A DNA stretch of 5,987 nt, taken from NCBI GenBank assembly GCA_026995985.1, contig JALWNF010000064.1, positions 1-5,987 on the forward strand. Reading direction: 5' to 3'. Shown in pieces: positions 1 through 5,848 of this stretch (its first letter is position 1; every line of letters begins with the position of its first letter). The notes beneath the pieces were generated by a model. It was not told where the DNA came from and did not search any database. It worked only from the letters and a program-made list of their open reading frames with translations. Both the position numbers and the translations under genes were made by a program. The DNA comes from Campylobacteraceae bacterium (lineage in GTDB: Bacteria > Campylobacterota > Campylobacteria > Campylobacterales > Sulfurovaceae).

Positions 1-1172
1 AGGGGTCTGCCTCTACTCATGGTGCTCCTCTTGGAGAAGAGATTATTTCTCAAGCAAAAGCCAAAGAGGGCTTCCCTGATGAAAAATTCTATATTCCAGA
101 AGATGTTTTAGTTCGTTTTAGAAGTGCAGTTGAGAGAGGGGAGATGTTAGAGAAGCAGTGGATTCACCTTCATAAACAAGCCCCACTAGTTGAGCAGAAC
201 TTAGCTATGGAGAGGCTACTTAATCCAGATATCTCTACTATTGAGTTCCCTGACTTTACAAATGAGCCATCTATGGCGACTAGAGACTCTAATGGTAAAA
301 TTTTAAATGCTATTGCTAAAGCACTTCCAAGCTTTGTAGGTGGTTCGGCCGACCTTGCACCATCAAATAAAACAGAGTTAAAAGATATGGGAGACTTTCC
401 AAAGGGGCGAAATATACACTTTGGAATTAGAGAACACGCTATGGGTGCAATTACTAATGCTATGGCACTATATGGAACTATTATTCCTTTTAATGCAACC
501 TTTTTTGTCTTCTCTGACTATTTAAAACCAAGTGTTAGAATTGCTGCATTGAGTGGCATTAAAAACTTCTTTATTTGGACACACGATAGCATTGGAGTTG
601 GAGAAGATGGACCAACTCATGAGCCTATTGAGCAGTTAAGCCAATTTAGAGCTTTACCAAACTTCTATGTTTGGAGACCTGCTGATGCTACAGAGAATGT
701 AGAGGCATGGAAGATGGCACTAAAAATGGACGCACCTCATGGTTTTGTACTCTCACGTCAAAAACTAAAAACATTAAAACCTGAGCGTGACTTTGGAGAT
801 GTATCAAGAGGGGCATACCTAGTAAAAGAGAGAGAGGGTGCAGGAGTAACCATAATGGCTTCAGGGTCGGAGTTAATGCTTTGTCTAAATGCAGGTTGCG
901 TGTTAGAAGATAAGGGAATCAAAGCAAATATTGTCTCTGTTCCATGTCTTGACCTCTTTAATGAGCAAGATGAGGAGTACAAAAAGAAAGTTATTCGCCC
1001 TATGACAAAAGTATTAGCCGTAGAGGCTTCAACAGCTACAGAGTACTATCGTTATGCAGATGATGTTTTAGGTATGGAGAGTTTTGGAGCATCGGCACCT
1101 GCTGATTTACTTTTTAGTAAATTTGGCTTTACAATTGAAAATATTGTTAAAAGAGCAATGGCTTTAGTATAA
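1..1172 (+). CDS. tkt: Transketolase, 3' part (5' end outside the window)
   Basis: Transketolase is a thiamine-diphosphate enzyme that moves two-carbon ketol units between sugar phosphates in the non-oxidative pentose phosphate and Calvin cycles, in the cytoplasm. The reading frame is open from base 3, giving 389 visible codons of a protein usually about 640-670 residues long, so roughly the first 250 are missing. The window opens in the cofactor-binding segment GSASTHGAPLG, whose His (bases 18-20) matches the conserved active-site His of the family (yeast His263). GIREHAM carries the catalytic Glu that activates thiamine (bases 432-434; yeast Glu418). THDSIGVGEDGPTHEP gives the substrate-contacting Asp (585-587) and His (618-620). 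WRPADATE follows, then the C-terminal domain. All expected residues are present, so the enzyme looks functional. The ATG at 144 is internal, because conserved transketolase sequence continues upstream in frame. The chaperone gene starts 67 bases downstream on the same strand. Confidence 0.97.
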   Translation, partial: GSASTHGAPLGEEIISQAKAKEGFPDEKFYIPEDVLVRFRSAVERGEMLEKQWIHLHKQAPLVEQNLAMERLLNPDISTIEFPDFTNEPSMATRDSNGKILNAIAKALPSFVGGSADLAPSNKTELKDMGDFPKGRNIHFGIREHAMGAITNAMALYGTIIPFNATFFVFSDYLKPSVRIAALSGIKNFFIWTHDSIGVGEDGPTHEPIEQLSQFRALPNFYVWRPADATENVEAWKMALKMDAPHGFVLSRQKLKTLKPERDFGDVSRGAYLVKEREGAGVTIMASGSELMLCLNAGCVLEDKGIKANIVSVPCLDLFNEQDEEYKKKVIRPMTKVLAVEASTATEYYRYADDVLGMESFGASAPADLLFSKFGFTIENIVKRAMALV

Positions 1173-1178
1173 TATTTA

Positions 1179-1199
1179 ACGACTATTAAGTATAGTTGT
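1179..1199 (+). repeat. Imperfect inverted repeat between tkt and the chaperone gene
   Basis: ACGACTAT (1179-1186) pairs with ATAGTTGT (1192-1199) across a 5-base loop, giving 8 pairs including one G.U. No T-run follows, so it is not a standard intrinsic terminator. It overlaps the candidate promoter and could be a weak operator, a processing site or chance in AT-rich DNA. Confidence 0.25.
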
Positions 1200-1206
1200 G
1201 TAATAT
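1191..1206 (+). promoter_or_regulatory. Candidate sigma-70 -10 region(s) for the PPIase gene
   Basis: The 67-base gap after tkt contains TATAGT (1191-1196) and TAATAT (1201-1206), both close to the TATAAT consensus and 34-49 bases upstream of the start codon. No convincing -35 box is seen, which is common in Campylobacterota, where the -35 is poorly conserved. Read-through from tkt is an alternative. Confidence 0.3.
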
Positions 1207-1227
1207 AGCATAAACAAAAAAATATAT

Positions 1228-1232
1228 AAAGG
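1228..1232 (+). promoter_or_regulatory. Ribosome binding site of the PPIase gene
   Basis: AAAGG lies 7 bases upstream of the ATG at 1240. It supports that start, which is also the one that gives a complete signal peptide. Confidence 0.6.
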
Positions 1233-1239
1233 TTATATA

Positions 1240-2049
1240 ATGATTAAAAAAATTGCATTAGTATCAATGGTGCTATTAACAGCAATACAAGCTAATGAGA
1301 GTTATGGAACGGTTAATGGTGTACCAATTACAGAAGAAGAAGTTACTTCAACTCTTGGTCAATCAGGAATGAATCTATCTTCACTTCCTCCAGAGATGAA
1401 AAATAGGGTTCTTGATATGGTAGTTGACAGAAAACTACTTACGCAAGAGGCTCTAAAGAGTGGGATTGAAAATACAAAAGAGTATAAAACTCAATTAGAG
1501 GCTATGAAAAGAGATTTAGCACTAGATTTATGGCTTAGAAAAGAGATGAAAAATATTGAAGATAATATAACTAAAGAGCAACTTCAAGATGAGTACAAGA
1601 AAAATAAAAATCTCTATACAACACCTAAACAGTTAAAAGCAAGACACATTCTTGTAAAGGGAGAAGATGAAGCAAAAGCTCTTATTAAAGAGTTAGATAG
1701 TGCAAAAGATAAACAAGCAAAATTTATTGAACTTGCAAAATCAAAGTCAACAGGTCCATCAGGTAAAGATGGTGGTGATTTAGGTTGGTTTGAACCTAAA
1801 ATGATGGTACCAGAGTTTTCAGAAGCTGCTGATAAACTTAAAAAGGGTGAGTATACTAAAACGCCTGTTAAGACTCAATTTGGTTATCATATTATAATGC
1901 TTGATGATAAAAAAGAGGCTGGTGTAAAACCATTTGATTCTGTAAAAGAGCAGATTAAAAATAATCTAGCTGGAAAAAAGTTTGAAGAGTTTATGAAAAA
2001 GAAAACTAAAGAGCTTAGAGATACTGCTAAGATAGAGTTAAAGAAGTAA
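1240..2049 (+). CDS. peb4: Periplasmic parvulin-type peptidyl-prolyl cis-trans isomerase (PEB4/Cbf2/SurA-like)
   Basis: This is a secreted chaperone and prolyl isomerase that would assist folding of periplasmic and outer-membrane proteins. Residues 1-18 form a signal peptide: Lys-Lys at 3-4, a hydrophobic core, and likely cleavage at IQA|NE; no lipobox Cys is seen. Residues 22-125 form a mostly helical SurA_N-like region beginning YGTVNGVPITEEEV. Residues 131-222 are the parvulin domain, with ARHILV (134-139), GGDLGW (178-183) and FGYHII (214-219) all conserved. A Lys-rich helical tail (231-269) would pack against the N-terminal region. The 269-residue length and domain order match Campylobacter jejuni PEB4 (Cj0596) and Helicobacter pylori HP0175, both of about this size. 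In those genomes the aldolase gene fba follows directly. Here a terminator and a convergent operon follow instead. The symbol is by similarity of architecture, and a generic PpiC/SurA label would also be fair. Confidence 0.93.
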   Translation: MIKKIALVSMVLLTAIQANESYGTVNGVPITEEEVTSTLGQSGMNLSSLPPEMKNRVLDMVVDRKLLTQEALKSGIENTKEYKTQLEAMKRDLALDLWLRKEMKNIEDNITKEQLQDEYKKNKNLYTTPKQLKARHILVKGEDEAKALIKELDSAKDKQAKFIELAKSKSTGPSGKDGGDLGWFEPKMMVPEFSEAADKLKKGEYTKTPVKTQFGYHIIMLDDKKEAGVKPFDSVKEQIKNNLAGKKFEEFMKKKTKELRDTAKIELKK

Positions 2050-2057
2050 TCTAACTC

Positions 2058-2083
2058 CTCCTCTTTTTAGAGGAGAATTTTTT
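2058..2083 (+). terminator. Intrinsic terminator after the PPIase gene
   Basis: CTCCTCT (2058-2064) and AGAGGAG (2069-2075) form a perfect 7-bp stem with a TTTT loop, followed by AATTTTTT. This is a good rho-independent terminator for plus-strand transcription starting 9 bases after the PPIase stop. The stop codon of the convergent 774-aa gene (2067-2069) lies inside the hairpin. Read on the minus strand, the same stem is followed by GAGTTAGATT with no T-run, so it should act in one direction only. Confidence 0.85.
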
Positions 2084-4391
2084 CAATTTTTGTTTGAAAG
2101 TCTGTTAAGTACTTATTTCTAATTTTCCTATTGTAGTAGTCAATAACTATATCGATTGTGATATTTTCTTTCCATTGAATTCTAAAATCCATTACACCTG
2201 TTATCTCAGTAAAGCTGTCCATATATTTTTCTTCTATAAGACTTTTTTTTTGTTTATCTATATCAAAGTCATTACTAATACGTAGGTATGAGACAAGTGC
2301 AAACTTCTCACTTGGTAGTTGGCTTTTTATAGTTATTTTTTTATTAAAAGGTGAACAGATAATTGTAAATGTGCGAAGTATTGCTCCTTTTTTTGTTCTC
2401 TCTTTTTGCGTCTTTTGATTAATTATCTCTAAGAGCTTGAAAATATAGTTTAGATTACTATTTTCTATAATAACAGTTAAATCTTTTGGTCCTAACGATT
2501 TAAAGATATTGGCAACACTAAACAGTTTTCTATTATTCTCTAGTTTAGTTCTAATATGGTTAATAGATGCTTTTAAGTCATCATAGCCATTACTGCACTT
2601 CTCATAGTTGATACTCTTTGCCACTTCTATATTAAAAATAACAGAAAAGTCCATATTCTCTTTACATTTAATCTCTCCAATAATAGTAGGTGCCATTTTT
2701 ATAAGAACTTGTTTTGTCATAAAGTATTTTAATTGTTTTGAATCACTCTTCTCTCTTTTTAAAAATATATTAAGAGCATCTACAATGTTAATAGTAGATG
2801 ACTTCTCTTTAATTGTAACCCAATCATATATGCCATAGACAGCAAGTTGTAGTTTAATAGATTCACCTAATAGTTGTGCTGAGTTTTCAGATTGTTTTAA
2901 CTCATTTTGAATAAGCTTAATAATATTGGCATTTTCCCTAATATCTTTTCGTGCTTTTCCTAGCTCCATAATATATATAATAGGTTCATCTTTTGGAAAC
3001 TCTATATTGCTTATTTTTTTATGAATTTCACGTCTAAAGTTATTTTGGTGCATTACCTCTTCAGATTTTTTTAGTTGTTCAAAGCGTTCGTCCCAAAGTA
3101 ATTGAAAGTTAGGAGCATTCTCAATATCTTTAATCTTTTTTAGCTCTACATAGTGTTTATCTTTCCATAGTAAAAGTGTATAGAGAAGTTGAGAGAGATA
3201 GTTTTGAACACTCTTGTAGGAGTTGTAGTAGTTTGGGTGGTTGTGTTTGTAGACCTCATTAAAGCCATGCCCTTTCTGTTTTCTCTCTCCCTCTCTATTT
3301 GGTAGAGGCATAATATGAAGAAGTAAATCGTACATCTCATCATAGTACTCTCTTTTCTCTATAAAACTCAACATAAAGTGTAGTCGCAATATAGAATGGT
3401 CTTTTTTTTGGCTAAAGAGCCACTCGTTAGGAAGAAGTAGGAAGTTAGATTTTCCTTTGTCATCATATATAAGCTTTAAAAAGTTTGGTGAGAGTTTCTC
3501 TCCAATAATATTGTGAAATAGAGCATGAATATATGAGATACCATGAATCTGATAAGCAATAACATCTCCTAAGATAACACGTGTTAGGTCAGAACTGTAG
3601 GCTTCATAGCCTATAATATCTTGTACCTCTTGCACAAAATTATTTTTAGGGTTATGTAAAAAGGAGTATATCTTTTTCTCTAATGAATCAGACAACTTTT
3701 GTAATATCTTTGAAGGATTTCGTAAAGAGATATAGGCAACCTCATGAGTAATAGCAGGAAGAAGCATAGGTAGTTCATAGTACCAATATGGTAAATCAAT
3801 ATAGTTGTTATATGTATTTTTTTTGTAGTTTTCTCGTTTAATTTCACGATTAAGAAAAATACGATACTGAAAACCTGTTCTGTAGTTCCAGCTTAACATT
3901 AGATTCTTAGGAGGTTTATTATCTTTAGAGAGAGATTTGTGTAGCTCTCTAAAGTAGTTATTTAGATACATCATAATACCACTGTTTGAGAAGCGTCTAC
4001 CAAGTACAGGGTATGGTAGATATTGGTTAAGAGTCTCTCCAAATAGCTGTTGCATCTTGTGGTATAGAGCTTGAATAACATGAAGCATATCCTCAATCTC
4101 AATACGGACATGGTCATATTGGATTAAGAAGAGCATACTCTCTTGCTCTTTTAAATTGTGATTAATTTTTTGTAGATGCTCAATTTTATTATGAAGTGCT
4201 TTAATATCTTCATGTAAAAATCGAATATTTTGTTTTATTGGTTTAGTCTCTAGTTTATCCCCCTGAATATCATTATATCCATAAAAAAACTCTAATATCT
4301 TTTTTATATTTGCAAGTTCTTTTATGATAATAAGCATCTTCTCAGTCTGAATAAGTCTAAGGCTTTTACGAATACAACTCTCTGTTCTCAT
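2067..4391 (-). CDS. Uncharacterised 774-aa soluble protein: coiled coil, degenerate zincin-like centre, tandem RAM/ACT-like C-terminus
   Basis: I do not recognise a named family. No signal peptide or membrane helix is visible, so it is probably cytoplasmic. Residues about 50-118 are charged and heptad-like (coiled coil). The central part resembles a zinc-metallopeptidase layout: LPMLLPAITHEVAY (HExxH position 216-220, second His replaced by Tyr), then YEAYSSDLTRVILGD (262-276), GISYIHAL (284-291) and DHSILRLHFML (331-341). These recall the HExxH, distal acidic, G-x-x-Y-x-x-AL and HP-x-x-x-R elements of such peptidases. Residues about 400-500 are helical and Lys/Glu-rich. The C-terminus appears to hold two beta-alpha-beta-beta-alpha-beta modules, about 582-681 (SLGPKDLTVII, then LRTFTIIC) and 697-774 (ITGVMDFRIQW, then a final TKIEKIL), resembling Lrp/AsnC RAM domains. 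The start is supported by AAGGAG 8 bases upstream. It is the last gene of a three-gene minus-strand unit, 17 bases after the membrane-protein gene. The coding region is certain, but the domain assignments are inferences by eye. Confidence 0.9.
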   Translation of the reverse strand: MRTESCIRKSLRLIQTEKMLIIIKELANIKKILEFFYGYNDIQGDKLETKPIKQNIRFLHEDIKALHNKIEHLQKINHNLKEQESMLFLIQYDHVRIEIEDMLHVIQALYHKMQQLFGETLNQYLPYPVLGRRFSNSGIMMYLNNYFRELHKSLSKDNKPPKNLMLSWNYRTGFQYRIFLNREIKRENYKKNTYNNYIDLPYWYYELPMLLPAITHEVAYISLRNPSKILQKLSDSLEKKIYSFLHNPKNNFVQEVQDIIGYEAYSSDLTRVILGDVIAYQIHGISYIHALFHNIIGEKLSPNFLKLIYDDKGKSNFLLLPNEWLFSQKKDHSILRLHFMLSFIEKREYYDEMYDLLLHIMPLPNREGERKQKGHGFNEVYKHNHPNYYNSYKSVQNYLSQLLYTLLLWKDKHYVELKKIKDIENAPNFQLLWDERFEQLKKSEEVMHQNNFRREIHKKISNIEFPKDEPIIYIMELGKARKDIRENANIIKLIQNELKQSENSAQLLGESIKLQLAVYGIYDWVTIKEKSSTINIVDALNIFLKREKSDSKQLKYFMTKQVLIKMAPTIIGEIKCKENMDFSVIFNIEVAKSINYEKCSNGYDDLKASINHIRTKLENNRKLFSVANIFKSLGPKDLTVIIENSNLNYIFKLLEIINQKTQKERTKKGAILRTFTIICSPFNKKITIKSQLPSEKFALVSYLRISNDFDIDKQKKSLIEEKYMDSFTEITGVMDFRIQWKENITIDIVIDYYNRKIRNKYLTDFQTKIEKILL

Positions 4392-4399
4392 GCTTGAAA

Positions 4400-4405
4400 C
4401 TCCTT
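4400..4405 (-). promoter_or_regulatory. Ribosome binding site of the 774-aa gene
   Basis: AAGGAG on the minus strand lies 8 bases upstream of the ATG at 4391, inside the 17-base gap after the membrane-protein gene. It is the strongest Shine-Dalgarno match in the operon and fixes the start. Confidence 0.75.
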
Positions 4406-4408
4406 ATT

Positions 4409-5563
4409 TTATGGTTGGTAACGATTTACCATTACTTCAATAAATAGAATCATAAAAAAAGAGATATAGACCATAACAATTAAGTTTCGCCCCTCTTCAT
4501 CAGCTCTCTCTTGAGCAATAAACTCTTGAAAGTCTTTAGACTCATTTAGACAAAAGTGTGTATCTTGCTGTTTGTCATGAATATAGATAAGAAAATTTCT
4601 ATCTAAAAAGAGTTTAATCTGCTGTCGATACTCTTGGTTATTAAAATAGGTTCTATCTAGCTCTTTTAAGATATTTTGCATATAGAATCGTGAGTTAAGA
4701 AAGGTGTGAATATGGTGGCTCATAACAAAGTATAGCATACTAAGTGAGAGTATCATTAGCATATATTTTTGGTCAAATTTTATATCTGGAATATCTTCAA
4801 TAAAGTCAAGAAGATAAAAAAAGTATATTAATCCACTTAGAGTAATGAGTAGAGGAAAGTAGTATCGTAACTTAAAGATATAGTTTTTTTGGGCATACCA
4901 AAACTTAACAAGACGAATATACATAGTCTGTATCTTTAAAAACTCCTCACTATCTTTATCTGTTTCAGCTAAGGGGATAATATCTATATATATATGGTTT
5001 TTTTTATGGTGTTCAGTATACTCTTTTACTGAGGTGAAAAGGTCAATATTTTTAATAATATGAGTACGCATATTAAGAAAAATTCTAAAAGGTATGTCTA
5101 TTAGATATTGATTGGCAAGATAGTTAAAAAAGAAGATACAAAATATCCATATAGTTACTAGATGAGTTGTCTCAAAGATGTTTTTTTGATTAATAAGTAT
5201 AGGAGGGGTATGATATGTCATAATTGTATGGGTTAAAATAAAAAGTATAGAGATAAATATAAAAAAAGTACTAATTTTTTGAAGATTTAATGATTTGCGA
5301 GATTGAAAAAGTAACATTATTAGTATAGTGGATATATCAAAAGAGAGGAAAAGATACTTATTAAAAAATGAAACTATTGAGGTTAAAATATATTGGTCAT
5401 TAGAGATATTAAAAATTTTTTTACATATAAAATATAGTATAAGAAAGATGGAGATAGTTAATATAAGGTAGGTTAAATATCGAAGAGGGGTACTATATGT
5501 TTTAATAATTTTTTCATCTTGAATCTCAATAGGGGGTGGACTATAGAAGTACTCTTTGTCCAT
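4409..5563 (-). CDS. Uncharacterised integral membrane protein, about seven transmembrane helices, 384 aa
   Basis: The family is not recognised. Hydrophobic segments lie near residues 28-47, 66-86, 98-117, 133-155, 234-254, 266-284 and 360-378. Applying the positive-inside rule, the basic QSRKSLNLQK loop (87-96) and the two long charged stretches (about 156-233 and 285-359) fall on the cytoplasmic side. The acidic loop DFIEDIPDIKFDQ (253-265) falls outside. This gives an N-in, C-out model in the inner membrane with two sizeable cytoplasmic domains. No transporter, kinase, GGDEF or protease motif was seen. The start codon at 5563 follows the stop of the 70-aa gene by 3 bases, with only a weak AAGATAAG purine stretch upstream, so translational coupling is likely. 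The 774-aa gene follows after 17 bases. The context suggests that it anchors or signals to the 774-aa protein, which is an inference from gene order only. Confidence 0.87.
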   Translation of the reverse strand: MDKEYFYSPPPIEIQDEKIIKTYSTPLRYLTYLILTISIFLILYFICKKIFNISNDQYILTSIVSFFNKYLFLSFDISTILIMLLFQSRKSLNLQKISTFFIFISILFILTHTIMTYHTPPILINQKNIFETTHLVTIWIFCIFFFNYLANQYLIDIPFRIFLNMRTHIIKNIDLFTSVKEYTEHHKKNHIYIDIIPLAETDKDSEEFLKIQTMYIRLVKFWYAQKNYIFKLRYYFPLLITLSGLIYFFYLLDFIEDIPDIKFDQKYMLMILSLSMLYFVMSHHIHTFLNSRFYMQNILKELDRTYFNNQEYRQQIKLFLDRNFLIYIHDKQQDTHFCLNESKDFQEFIAQERADEEGRNLIVMVYISFFMILFIEVMVNRYQP

Positions 5564-5566
5564 AAC

Positions 5567-5779
5567 TTATCTTGGCATCTTATAGGTATTTGTCTCAAAA
5601 GCATTAAGCTGTCGAGACTCCCCTCCATCTAGCTCATCATGTACTAGTAGAGATATTGGTTTTCTAAACCCACGAAGTTGTCCATATGCACTCATCTGCT
5701 CTTCATATAGTTGGTTTCCCTCTTTTATGAGCAGATTGAGCTTTTTTTGAATGGGATTGAGTCTATTTATCTTTTTCAT
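5567..5779 (-). CDS. Small uncharacterised protein, 70 aa, first gene of the minus-strand operon
   Basis: This short protein has no recognised family. Residues 1-30 are Lys-rich and probably helical (MKKINRLNPIQKKLNLLIKE). The middle is YGQLRGFRKPISLLVHDEL (32-50), and the tail is polar and rich in Gly, Ser and Asn. There is no signal peptide, membrane helix or Cys-based metal site. It is judged real because GGAGAG (5785-5790, minus strand) sits 5 bases before the ATG, a plausible -10 lies just upstream, and its stop codon is 3 bases from the start of the membrane-protein gene. It could be an adaptor, a regulator or a small partner of the downstream proteins, and the sequence does not decide between these. 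Confidence 0.75.
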   Translation of the reverse strand: MKKINRLNPIQKKLNLLIKEGNQLYEEQMSAYGQLRGFRKPISLLVHDELDGGESRQLNAFETNTYKMPR

Positions 5780-5784
5780 AATTA

Positions 5785-5790
5785 CTCTCC
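5785..5790 (-). promoter_or_regulatory. Ribosome binding site of the 70-aa gene
   Basis: GGAGAG on the minus strand is 5 bases upstream of the ATG at 5779 (7 bases if counted from GGAG). This supports the short gene being translated. Confidence 0.6.
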
Positions 5791-5799
5791 ACTTTTTTC

Positions 5800-5828
5800 C
5801 TTATACAATAATAAAATAAAATTATTAA
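5800..5828 (-). promoter_or_regulatory. Candidate promoter of the three-gene minus-strand operon
   Basis: On the minus strand, TATAAG (5800-5805) matches the -10 consensus at 5 of 6 positions. TTAATA (5823-5828), 17 bases upstream, matches TTGACA at 4 of 6. It lies in the 69-base gap between the upstream gene's stop and the 70-aa start. The gap is very AT-rich, so chance matches are easy. No terminator separates the operon from the upstream gene, and read-through is possible. Confidence 0.4.
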
Positions 5829-5848
5829 CAGAGAGTAAATAGAGTTAT

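Noticed and set aside
758..982. 74-codon minus-strand frame inside tkt
   Set aside because: It lies opposite conserved transketolase sequence, has no ribosome binding site or family features, and is best explained as a shadow frame.
144..1172. Reading the transketolase gene as starting at the ATG at 144
   Set aside because: Conserved transketolase sequence, including the GSASTHGAPLG cofactor motif, continues upstream in frame to the window edge.
2608..2838. 76-codon plus-strand frame opposite the 774-aa gene
   Set aside because: It is fully antisense to a long coding region. Its hydrophobic look comes from the Lys/Asn/Ile-rich codons on the other strand.
3146..3343. 65-codon minus-strand frame overlapping the 774-aa gene in another phase
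   Set aside because: Low-complexity Thr-rich sequence, no start signals, and the main frame is continuous across it. It is not evidence of a frameshift.
4984..4996. Short TA dinucleotide run within the membrane-protein gene
   Set aside because: Only a few units long, in frame, and expected in AT-rich coding DNA.
5806..5848. AT-only hairpin (AATAAT...ATTATT) as a terminator for the edge gene
   Set aside because: The stem has no G-C pairs and would be too weak to terminate transcription.
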